A stretch of DNA of 64,000 nt from Turbatrix aceti (taxonomy: Eukaryota > Nematoda > Chromadorea > Rhabditida > Panagrolaimidae): the NCBI GenBank assembly GCA_963969345.1, contig OZ017767.1:12139148-12203147 (forward strand), in the 5' to 3' direction. Every line of letters begins with the position of its first letter. Position 1 is the stretch's first letter. A model generated the notes under the pieces. The model was not told where the DNA came from. It was given only the letters and a program-made list of their open reading frames with translations, and made no database searches. A program made the translations under genes and the position numbers. This document shows positions 34,147-45,192 of the stretch, piece after piece.

Positions 34147-37100
34147 TGAAAAAAAATGTTTTTCAGACAAACAAATGTTTTTATCAAAAAAAGAAAAAAA
34201 ATGGGTAAAATTGTTCAATTACATAAATTTAAGAAAATTTAAGAAAAATGCACATTAATACATTTTGGTCTAAAAAATAGCAAAAACTTTGATTGATGTA
34301 TCTGAACAAAAAGTTCCGGCAAGCTCTAAATTTTTTATTACCTAGATTGACACCTTTATCCCCCAATACTTGTTAGTGCCATTTTGGGAAGAAAAACTGA
34401 CCGACCGGCTATAAGCCAAAGAACGTTTTTTTCTTGAAGACACCCTTCAACAGAAAAATGCACTTCTTCGGGTACTAAACACAATTTGTACCAAAAATTT
34501 GCTTCTGTATCTTGTTATAAAATGCCCCAAAAATGTATTTTTTCAAAACCAAGCATAGGAACGAACACAAAAAATGCTACTTCCTGGAGTTTTGTCGACT
34601 TTTTTTTACTAAAGTCTCTCCTCTCTTGTTTCATTATCGCAGCTTGTCGTTCGTAACTCGTTTCAGTTTCAAATTAAATTTTGCGGCAAAGAGTTTCATG
34701 TGGGGTACAATTGCAAGTTTTTTTTGATAAAAATATTTGGCGACAGACAAAATATCTAGTTCATCATGAAATAAATGTCTTATGGTAGGGTGCATATAAA
34801 AAAATAACCTTTTTTTGTATAAAAAAAGGAATAATCTATAAAAGTAGATATTTTTGTTTTGGTTTTTTTCATTCTGATTGTATTCTCCAGTGATATGTCC
34901 AGTACGGTGCAATCCATCTCCCTTGAGAGTCATTTCTTCGTTCTATCCTTTTCCGTTGAAGCGCTTTTTGTTTGTTTGTGTGGAATAACAACACATATTT
35001 ATGACTTACATTTTTAACGATCAGTAACAGCATTATGAATGGAAATTATTATAAAACTGTAGCAAAAAAATTGGGCTAGACTTTATTTATTACAAAACCA
35101 AAGTAAAACTTTTCAAAAAAAACAGATTCATCGAAATCCTGCAAGCTATGATTACATTTACAAAATGAAAAAAAGAAACATTACACGATACTCAAATTAT
35201 TTAATAAAATACTGTTCAAACGTGAGTATCTTTGAAAAGCAATGATTAAAAAAACAATAACATTTAATTGGCATCTTCGTTTTCAGACACCATATTTTTC
35301 ATTGCATATCGTTGTAATAATTCTTACTTATGAATAATACTAAATACTAAAATGTATTTCACATCAGTTTCTTCTTTTCATTGCTTTCTGAATAGTGTCT
35401 GCAAAAAATATCCATACCCCTCTTTCTCCGTCGGGCGATACACGTTCAGAACGACACTCTTGTGCCCATTTCATTCTTTAGAACTTGTTTGCCGCTTCCT
35501 TGCTTTGCCATACCAGAATCTTTATTTTGGGTATTACAGTTTACTGACTGCAGACTATTTTGATAAACCATCCCATTACATTTTAAACATAAATTCAATG
35601 CTCTTTTGTTGCTCAATTTTTTCTGCTATTATAATAAAAAATTTGTTTCATTTCCTGAATTTCGCAGCTTTGACAAATGAGTTTTCTCTTTTCAAACCGA
35701 TTTTTATTCCACTTAGAAATTTTTTGTTCGATTAAAGTTTTATGCGCGCAGTATTTTTCCAATTTTTGTAGCAGCGTCATTTCCTAGTTGTCTGCGAGAA
35801 TGAAAATTTGTAACATCATAAATTTAGCTTTTTTGAATGTCCGCTGCATAAATAATTTTATTGCAAATAAAAAATCAGGCAGTGATGTTTAGAAACAATT
35901 TTACACAAACGTTTTTGCTTTGATTGCAATAAAACATTACCGGAGAATTTTAATTTTTTGCCAGTTTGCTGCTTTCCGGTTTGGCAAACTAGTCGGGATG
36001 ATACAAAGTTTCCTAACGTTCATGTACCCTACATTGTATCCTTTACATCAGACCAATAACCAAGAAAAAAAGCTAAATTATCATAATATGTACTGCTTAT
36101 AATTTGACTCATTTTTTGTTTATACCATAAATTATACATACATGCCATCGTAGAAGTTATTCATTCATAATTTTACTTTCATGAGCATGACAAAAAAATA
36201 CTTGTCACTTTAATGCTAAAAAAATTGTTTCTTATCAACAAAACTAGCTGTACGATTTGTCAAAAAAATAATTCTGATAAAAATTGGCTCAAGCTGCAAG
36301 AAACGTTTTGTAAAACATTACTAGAAGTTTTTTTGCAAGTAATACGCTACAGTTAGCACGTCATTAGCACGTCATTGTCTGTTGGAGATTAAGGATAACA
36401 GTATCTAGATATTTAGCTGCTGTTAATTGAAAAAAAACTTAATGAAACCCCAGAGTAAAAAAATGCGCGTGCTATTGGTTTTGCAACGAATTTTTTCGTA
36501 TTAATGATTTTTACCAAGTTTACTTTAATTTTACGAAAAAATACTTCCTAAAGAAAAAAATACAAACAACTGTCAAGACAAGAGATCCGCTTGACAGTAA
36601 TAAAGTAAAGTAAAGTATGAGATCATTGTTTATGTTACCCAGACAGCTACATCAATCATCTGACGTTATCTAAAGTCGGTAGTTATGAATTTTTTAATGT
36701 TGCTTTAACCACCACCCGTCACTACTTACATGAGTTATTCAGGCATCAGGTTTAACGACGACGTGCACAATCGTCGTTTCTTCTCGTCTATTGTTTTCCC
36801 CAACCAGATAGACAGAAAATCACAAATTCATTTATGCACATTTTTTTTCAAAAGCTTGAAGGTTTGGCCGTGACATCGACCGGCTTGACGTGATTCTTGG
36901 AAGGTTCATTTGCCTCTGCTGCATATTTATAAGGACTTTGTTCATTTGACCTTGACAACATCGACAGAGCTAGGGTAAAAACACAATTTTTAATTTTTGT
37001 GTTTTTTTAGTTTGGAAAGCAAAGTCTTGTTTGTAAGTTTTAAAAAACTGAAACAGAAAATTTTTATTTTATCGTTGCGTTTTTGGTTTCAACCTTTTTG

Positions 37101-37530
37101 TGGGCGCATACTGTAGTATTGTGTGCCGTAATCCACGTAAGCACAAGAGAGCAAACAAAGCAATGATTCCTTGATCCCTGCTTACGTCTGGCCAATTGTA
37201 TCGTCAAATTTCGCCTTGGCATGTTTAACGCCACTTTGCCCCATGTCTTCCGTTTCCTCCAAGCTCGCCATTTCCTTTCCCACCACAACAAGAGTCATTT
37301 CGCCTTCCCTTTCGACCTGGGGGTTCCATTTCCTCCTCTTGCGTGCTTCTTTTTTTCTTCATCTTTTTTTTGTCAGCAAACATTGTTCATGAAAATTGAA
37401 ACTCTTGTACCACTGCTGGGAGACCAGGTCACAGGGAGGCTGGGATTATTATTATAGTGATAGGATCGTTTGACGACGACCTATATATTATATGCATGAC
37501 CATGTACATTGTGCTTTGGACTGCGGCAAT
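34147..37530. other. gene-free stretch, 3.4 kb
   Basis: Very AT-rich. The frame 35352-35735 (127 codons, Phe/Leu/Tyr-rich) has no recognised domain. A promoter-like patch at 36885-36965 has a TATTTATAAGG box but no open frame follows. At 36595-36615 a (TAAAG)n tract resembles the tail of the retroposons at 37543 and 61166. Confidence 0.4.
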
Positions 37531-37542
37531 ATGTACAATATT

Positions 37543-37679
37543 TTACTTTACTTTACTTTACTTTATTATTCTTACTCGTGCATAATTACTCATTACAAAA
37601 TTAAAGAGACAGTGATGAGTATCGAGATTGCACGAAGAGGGCGCCGTCAATCGTAGCTACCTGCGTCACGTCGTAGTCC
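37543..37679 (-). mobile_element. short retroposon (SINE-like or LINE 3' fragment), copy 1
   Basis: A 137-bp unit nearly identical to 61166-61290. Read on the minus strand it ends in an (AAAGT)n tail, and it is flanked by the 12-bp direct repeat ATGTACAATATT (37531-37542 and 37680-37691). A variable head, a fixed tail of short tandem repeats and a 11-12 bp target duplication indicate LINE-type retroposition. Confidence 0.8.
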
Positions 37680-37691
37680 ATGTACAATATT

Positions 37692-39229
37692 GTCTTGCGT
37701 TTTTTTTGAAATTACCGAATGCTACCGACTCAGATCTTGTATCCTTGTTATTTTGTGAAACATTTTTATGTGAAACATTCATTCACATAAAAATTGGGTA
37801 AGCGTGATGACTTTTGGAGCTCGAGTCTTCAAATAAATACATAGTTCAAATTTTTTGTGATATTTTTAATTAAAAAAATATTTATGAAGGACTTCAAAAA
37901 TAGAATTATTTTTTTAAAACAAGTTGTATTTACAAAATTCGACGTTATAAAAAAAATCGAATTTTGCCAATTTGATATCAAAACCGAGGTCAATCTCAAA
38001 AATCATTTCGTTTTATTTTTCAATTTTTCAATATAAATTTATTTTTATTTGTTTTTTATGTTATTTTTGTCGGAAATTTCCAGACAGTATTTTTCTTTAA
38101 ACAAACAAAGAACGATAAACATTCCAATTTTTGAATTTTTGCACATTTCAAAACCGTCTCATTACCATAAGTTCATTCAATTTAAATTATATTTTTTTGT
38201 AAATGTTTTCAAAAAATGCTATACTATCCTGTTTCAACAACAAAAAATGCTTTCCTTTTCAAAAAAACGATGAGTTTTCATAATGCATGTGAATGACCTC
38301 TCACTCGTTCTTTGACCCAGGGTAAAAAATACAAACCCAAGAACAAGAAACAGAACACGGGTAACGACGCCTGTTTTCAATTAGTTTTCTGTTCCTGCTA
38401 CCTTCTGACACACAGCTTCCTGAAAAAAGGTATGTCATGTCATGTCATATCTCGTCATGTCACTATTACTTGTGGCTGACAATGTTTTTTCCTGTTCCTT
38501 GACAACGAACAAATACTTGTCATTGTTCTTTCATCTGGCATACGGACATCAGTCGGCTTTGTGACAAGAGATCCGCTTGAAAAATGACTTGTTATCTTAC
38601 AGCTAGCGGCTCGCAGCATTGAATTTCGATCTTTCTTTGTTGATTGTGCGCTTGCAATTTTTTATGCCACTAGCTTTATCTTGCCAATAAATCTGATCTG
38701 GATTGGGGGTGACTGACGAGCACGCAAACAACAAAAAAAGAGAAAAGACCAACTTTTTCGCTTTCTCTGACTCACGAACTTTGGGACTCAAAGAGAACTT
38801 ATTTATGCTGCCATAACATTTTTATTTTTAATTCAATTTAAAAAAAATTTAACTTGCGATACAAAAATAATTTGTTAATTTCTTTTGATTCTTGACATGA
38901 AGAAAAAACATTACAGTAATCCGTTAAAAATAAATCACATAAATACTTAAAAAATACATTGTTTTTTGTCGGCTTATTTTTAGTTTATTTGGATTAATCC
39001 GACTCACGCTAACTGACAAATTTTCAGTTTGACTTATGTTAGTTCACATTTTTCACATTATTCAATGCTCACATTGGGCTCCCCGTGTTTTATTCTCGCC
39101 GCTTTCTCAACATTTATTCCGCGTAAATCTTTTACTGTTTCTCGCAGATGAATCTTTTTTTATTCTTTGCAGATAACCAAACTGTCTTCGCAGACGTGTA
39201 CCTTGGTGATTTTTGGCAGCCGCGGTGTG
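37692..39229. other. intergenic upstream of globin gene
   Basis: AT-rich. Short (TGTCA)n repeats lie at 38432-38460. The 18-mer GACAAGAGATCCGCTTGA at 38563-38580 also occurs at 36577-36594. A TTTGCAG acceptor near 39170 may be the trans-splice or 5' UTR acceptor of the globin gene. Confidence 0.4.
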
Positions 39230-40598
39230 ATGGGCAATGAGCATTCTGTCAACGGCAGCAGCGCCAACAACAGTGCTGGTACTCGGGGAGGAGGGCCGTT
39301 GGATACGAGGAACTCGGGATCAAGCCTGCACAAACTATCGCCACCCATGATAATATCCATTAATGGTATTGTTCCCGATGACGGCGATCCAAGGACAGTA
39401 AAACAACGCTCGTTATCACCAGAGAAGGGAGTTCCGGCAGCGAGGTATCGGGCGTCGTTTCGACAAAAGCCGGGAGGCTTGGCAGCGTTTCCAACGCAGA
39501 AAGGCAGTGGGCATTCTTTATCGGCACTAGATACAAACAATCGGCTGCCTAGAAGAACCAGGTCTTTTAGGCCTGGTATGCAGAGGTGCGTTCAATTTTT
39601 TAAGTAAAAAATTTAAAATGAGAATCTTAAAAACAAATGACCCATTTTTTAGGAATCCAGCATCCTTCCGAGCGCCAATATGCGAAGTCACCGGTCTCAC
39701 AGCGACCCAAAAATCCCTCATTACATCCAAATGGCGTGAAATGGATCGAGGTACTATGCTTGACCTCAGTCGAAATATTTTCGAAACCGTATTCCGTCGA
39801 GAACCGCGTTTCCTTCGAGTTATCGGCCTCCGCGAGATGAGCAGCACAAGTGGCAGCACGTCTTCTTCGTCATCATCGGCAACAATGACAACGACGATAG
39901 GCACGATACCTACGATGGCAACTGCATCGTGGATTGGACATCCGAACTTTCGGATTCACGTTCAACGCTTCGCCAGCATGCTCAACGACGTCGTCAAAAA
40001 TCTCGAAACTCCGAAGCTTAGTCTGAATAATATTCGCGAATTTGCTACGTTTTACGCAGTCGAGCCATCTATGAATGGAGCACCCAGTAGTCCGAAACCG
40101 CACGTTCCATCTGCTTTCTGGGACGCACTAATTTTTGCACTTAACAACGCGGCGAAAGACATGCAAGTCGAAAGCAGCAGTCGGAGCAGTGAGGTGTGTT
40201 TTAAAAATTATTTTGATCAAACATTCAAAATTGTTTTTAAACTCGAACATTAAAATCAATGTTCATGTTTTCAGTCTCCAACATCCCTGGATCGCCGCTT
40301 TCTTCTTCCGAGTCACGAGTCGTCACCTACGACCTCTATCACCTTCGGCAACAACACCTCCCAGCCCCAACCTATTGTACAAGTCCGTCGCATTCAAGGC
40401 GGTGGTGGAAGTGTGTGTCCCAGAACCGCTGAAGCCTGGAATCTTCTAGCTGTTTTTATCGTCTCCCAGATGCGATACGCCTATGAACTGGAACGAATTC
40501 TTCAAACAGAGCTCAAAAAGCTTTCCCTGAGCGAATCCCTGCCTGTTACCCCTAAGGAAACGACCCCTCCTCATAACGTTGAATTTTCCATTGCTTAA
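39230..40598 (+). CDS. nematode globin-like protein with acylation-type N-terminus
   Basis: Three exons (39230-39585, 39653-40193, 40275-40598), phases consistent, 406 residues. The start MGNEHS fits an N-myristoylation signal, known from other nematode globins, so membrane attachment is likely. A disordered Ser/Gly/Pro-rich region of about 120 residues precedes the globin core, which starts at LTATQKSLITSKWREM (A helix) and continues with RNIFETVFRREPRFLRVI (B-C). A Ser/Thr-rich loop follows, then FRIHVQRFASMLNDVVKNL (E helix, His at the E7 position) and an F-helix segment IREFATFY. The position of the usual proximal F8 His reads Tyr in my alignment. The G/H part spans PSAFWDALIFAL and TAEAWNLLAVFIVSQMRYAY. 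Divergent nematode globins act in redox or O2 signalling; haem binding here is uncertain. Confidence 0.8.
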
Positions 40599-41760
40599 AG
40601 GCGCCGACACGGTCTCCATATATGTATTTTTGTTTAGTCTGTACAGTTGTTCTTACTTTAAAGCTTTATAAAAACCGTCCAGTTTTGTTCTCATTAATCA
40701 CCCGTTACGGATAACGACTCTCACAAAAAATATATTTAGTATACACTCACAGTATAATGACATGAGATTTGTTTTATAGTGTACACATACTCCGGTGAAA
40801 TTGTTATGTATTAAATGACATGGTTGTAAGATGAAAATATTTGGTAAACGTACAAATCGCGCAATACGATAAAGAAAATATGTAACGCAGCTGGTGTTCA
40901 TGTTAAGTGATATATCTTAAAATCAAAATTTTTTAATGTTTTTAAACCTTACAATCAAAAAAATAAAAACTATTGTTACTACTTTTTTGATTACGGCTAC
41001 TGAACAAACAAATTCAAAATAAAATAATTATAAAAACATAACGAGCCTATAAGATTTTTCTCCACGCTTTCTACCAAATTTAACAGGTCGCTCATGACTA
41101 TGAAGAATTTCAAAATTGGAAATGACCAAGATGACGTTTCCGACGACAAAATTTTTGGAATGCTAAAAAATAGTAAAGTTGTAAAAAAAACGTAAATTTT
41201 TCCAAACATAGTGTATCGCCGTCAAGCAAATAATAGCCATATTTTTTAAGTACTTAGTATGTGCTTATTTGTTTGCCTTGTTTGCTTCCGTAAATTTGTA
41301 AAAAAAAAACCTCGTTCGTTTGAACATGCAGAAAGAGAAGGGAACTGTGTCAACTTGACGATCATGCGCTACAAAAACAGTCCCTGTGTTTTACCCCTTC
41401 ATGGGCGCTGGAAATGCAAATATTTGTCAAAGGAGGTTTAAATAAAACTATTTGATAAAAATTGTCTTTAAAAACAAAAAATTTTTTTGTATATTGTTAG
41501 GCAAGAATCGCCTGTCCTAGAAGTTCGGAAAGATCAAAGTCAGCTTTCGTTTTGGTCGTTCCGTACGTGCATGCACCCTCTTGACTGCTGATTGTCTGTC
41601 TACACAAACACAAACACCCTTTACCCAAACATCCGAAGGTATCTTGGGTCTTATCACTAAAAAATAGATTATTTAAGGGGCCAAGCGGAGAGATTAGCCT
41701 AAAAATAGCCATGAAAAGAGCGTAAAAGTCTTGACAATTGATGCGCTTTGACTTCAAACT
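40599..41760. other. intergenic between globin and transporter genes
   Basis: AT-rich, 1.16 kb. The short frames seen (for example 41259-41441) have no recognisable features. It holds the globin 3' UTR and the transporter promoter. Confidence 0.4.
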
Positions 41761-43383
41761 ATGATGTTTCTTACCGTTAACCCTGCTCGAATTTATATGA
41801 GATACTTTTTTTTACTATGGACTGCTTTATGCCTAACATCAACGTGGTCCAACATTCTCGCATTTAACTTTTCAATGCTGACGCTTGAATCTGAGCATGG
41901 AACATCATCTAATGTAACGTATATCTTCTCACCGAGCAAGACAACGCTTCTGACTTCAATGATGGCAGCCGGAGCTTTTATTGCGAACTTTGTGGTGACT
42001 CCTCTATACGCCTACTTTGGCAGCAGAGTGGTCTTCACGGCGTTTGGGTTACTGTCTGTAACGACAACCGCCTTAATGCCCTGGGCATTGAGCGAAAGAT
42101 CGTTTCCCTTTTTGCTTGTGCTTCGGATATTCCAAGGAGTAGCATTCGCGGCAAACTATCCCATGATCGGGATTTTTGTCTCCAAATGGACATGTGACAA
42201 CGAAGCTGGATTATTCGTGAGCGCCTTGGTTGCTCACGTTCAACTGGCGCCGGCGATAACAAATTTTATTTCCGGTCCAATATCGCAATCGAGTCTAGGA
42301 TGGCAAGGTGTCATCTACGGGCATGCCATGCTTGGCATTTTCATATTCGCCGTGTTTTTTGTCATCTACAGAGACGAACCAGGTTGGTGATATTTCGACA
42401 AACAAATTGTAATCCTGTTTTCAGAAAGCCACTTCATGGTATCAGCTTTCGAGAGACAAAGCATATCAATTAGCCATCCACCTGTACTCCATGGAAACAA
42501 ATCAAAAGGCTATATCCCGTACAAGGCTATTTTCAAGACTAAAGCCATATGGGCAATTATTGCAGCCGCCATTGGCAACTTTTACGTCGTCAATACAGTA
42601 TTTTTCTACTCCACGAGGTATTTCAACCGGGTGTTACACCTGAACATCTCTGATGCTGGGCTTTACTCTGCCCTTCCACCCCTGATCGAGTTCTTTGTCA
42701 AGCTGATGGCTGGGACCGTCAGTGATAAGGTACTTACTTTTAAGCTCCAAGCCAGATCAAACATCATTTTTCAGATGACATGTTATTCCAGGCAAATGAT
42801 GCTGCGGATTTTCAACTCCATCGGATTTCTAATATCGGCTGGGTGCTTTGTCGTCCTTGCCTTCTTGGGCGTCAATCATCCAATGGTGCCATTCGTCTTT
42901 CTGAACGCAGCGACTGGAGCGCTTGGTTTCACAACAGGCGGTTTTTTCAAGTGCGTACCGCTGCTCAGCAAGCAATATAGTCAGTTTGTTATGGGCGTGG
43001 TATCCCAGAGTAAGTTGCATAAAATCACGCTTGAAAAAAACTGACCATTTTCTTCTTCAGTAATGACGCTGCTAATGATTTTGGTACCCATTGTCATGCA
43101 AGTCCTCACACCGCGCAATACCGTCGGACAGTGGGACGTGTTGTTTTGGATTCTGGCAGCGGTACTTTTGATAACAAATACAGTCTTCGTTGTGTTCTGC
43201 GAAGCTGATCCAGCGGAGTGGACTAAACGTAAACGCCCCAACAAGGATCATCCTCGATCAAATAATGTTGCCATTCCAAAAATTTCAAACAACGATGTTG
43301 TTCCTTTCGATTACCTGTATGCTGAGGGTCCACCTTTGCCCATTGACATATTGCCTTCAGTCACTGAAGTAGTTCCGTATTGA
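41761..43383 (+). CDS. MFS anion/phosphate symporter-like transporter (SLC17 family)
   Basis: Exons 41761-42382, 42425-42729, 42775-43009 and 43061-43383 give 494 residues with consistent phases. It is a multi-pass protein (about 12 helices) of the major facilitator superfamily. The N-terminal half has YMRYFFLLWTALCLTSTWSN (TM1), a glycosylated-type loop with NVT, a TM2 to loop segment ANFVVTPLYAYFGSRVV in place of the canonical MFS G-x-x-x-D-R-x-G-R motif, and LRIFQGVAFAANYPMIGIFVSKW, which matches the SLC17 signature R-x-x-x-G-x-x-x-G-x-x-x-P in TM4. The C-terminal half has FFYSTRYFNRVLHLNISDAGLYSALPPL, also typical of SLC17. Nematodes carry many such genes; the substrate (phosphate, organic anion or glutamate) cannot be told. 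Confidence 0.88.
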
Positions 43384-44148
43384 AAGCCAGGATCAAAATG
43401 TATGAAACCTTACCTCGGCAAGACGCCACAGATTGTAAATACTACGTGTTTAAAAAAGCTGCAATAAAAACAAAAACTTATATTAGATTAATGAAGGAAC
43501 AAACAATTTGTCACAAAAAGTGTATCGTAACAAAAACTCACCTTGATGAAACTCAAAAGACAGTCATTCATAATCGTCTTATCTCGCTGCCAAGCCAAAA
43601 TTAATGAGACTACTTTTGTGCCGGTGACATTTTCAATTCATCTCGTCGCTAGGATACCCATGACAGCATTCTCACAGTGAAGAACAAATGGAACTGCCGG
43701 ACGGCAGTCATTCGTAAGTTTTGATGCGCGTCAAAATCAATTTTTGTTGCAAGAAAACAAAAATAATAGACAGTAGAATAAACAAAAATTGCCCTGTATG
43801 ATGCTCTACATCGGTTTGATTATGTATAATACTCTACATCGAATAATGAAGGGTACAGAGAAAATCAGTGCGCTATGCAAAATTGATTTTGTGTATTCGC
43901 GCTTTTTTTCTGTTTTTGCGCTCCCTCGTTTTTTTGTTCTTTCTCCACCTCATTTTTCTTTTCCATCTGTTTTTGAGCGACTTTGAAACTGACCAGTCTA
44001 TCCTACCCCACCCGTAAATTGAGGTACAGATTTGCGATCTTGATATTTGACAAAATAGATACCCCCGCTAATCGTTGTTTTGCATTTTTTTGCTTTGCAC
44101 TTTTTTCTACCACTTCGTTTATTTCCAGTTTTTCAGCTTTTCTCCACC
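43384..44148. other. intergenic
   Basis: AT-rich 765-bp spacer. The frame at 43380-43604 overlaps the transporter stop and is Lys/Thr-rich with no domain. Acceptor-like TTTCCAG/TTTCAG sites at 44122-44136 just before the next ATG suggest trans-splicing. Confidence 0.4.
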
Positions 44149-44789
44149 ATGGCAAACGTCGAAGAACCACAACCCCCATCTACTGATACGTGCCCGGGGG
44201 AGCCAGAGCAACCGCCCACCCTGGAAGAAGTCCTGACAGCCGAAAACGAGAAACTCAAAAAGGAACTGAAGCGCAAAGACCTCGACATCGAGAGCCACAT
44301 TGCTCGGTACGAAGCGGCCGTCGAAACGTATCAAAATGAACGTATCAAACTCAAGAAGCAGTGCTGGGATGCAGATGACAAGACTGAAGAACAGAAGCAA
44401 GAAATACAATCTCTTAAAGTTGCCGTCGAGGAGAAATGCACCGAAATCGAGAAAAATCAGGCAGTAATCGGTGACCAGGCTGTTGCCATTCAGGTTGGTA
44501 TTTTTTTAATAGAAAAAATTCTATATCATAAACATATATTTTTTGGCGCTAGAAGTAAATACTTTTGTTTCACTTTTTTTATTGTGACCTAAAATCATCG
44601 ATTTTTTCTCTTCAGAAGTACGAACAAGAAATTGCAAAGCTTAAACGCGATCTTGAGAAGGAACGGGCCTACATCGTAAACTGTCAGAAGGCAGGAAACC
44701 AGCTGATTGAGTTCTCCAAAAAGTTTCTGAATGGCAATACATCATCTTTCTGCCATGCGACTTCTTCTGTTACCACCAGGCCGGAGTAA
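44149..44789 (+). CDS. coiled-coil protein of unknown function
   Basis: Two exons (44149-44493 and 44616-44789) give 172 residues. After a Pro/Glu-rich start, residues about 27-150 are one long heptad-rich coiled coil (ENEKLKKELKRKDLDIESHI, QKQEIQSLKVAVEEKCTEIE, KYEQEIAKLKRDLEKERAYI). The tail is Ser/Thr-rich. The ATG has an ACCATGG context and lies just after splice-acceptor-like TTTCAG. No catalytic or targeting motif is seen, and coiled coils of this kind cannot be assigned by sequence alone. Confidence 0.7.
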
Positions 44790-45192
44790 TTGCCATCAGT
44801 ACCACAATCGCTGTCTACGATGTAGGCTTTCTTTCACGTTTTATTTAAATTTAGTTAATCAGTATCGCAGTGTAACCTAATTATTACTGCTGATTGTACG
44901 CATATATTTTTAGCGCTATTTGTGATGTTTAAAAACAGCTTGATTTGATTGTCGGTAAAGTTACTGAAAAATGTTTCAAAAAATATTGACTTGAGCCATG
45001 ATCCGGAAACAAATTCGGAATACCTGAACTTATGTTAGTTTTTTGAAAGTTTAGAAAAAATGAACTCATTTATGATTTTACACTTTTATGCAGAAAGTGA
45101 AGGTGATTGATTAAAATAATTGTTCAAAAATACAATATGTAATTACATTGATACTAACAAGTATTAAAGTTTTGCGGTTCCTGAAATGATAT

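Noticed and set aside
35352..35735. 127-codon plus-strand frame rich in Phe, Leu and Tyr
   Set aside because: Composition follows the AT-rich background; no homology or topology that I can recognise.
36885..36965. Promoter-like patch with a TATTTATAAGG box and GAAGGTTC heat-shock-like half sites
   Set aside because: No open frame or RNA gene follows within several hundred bases.
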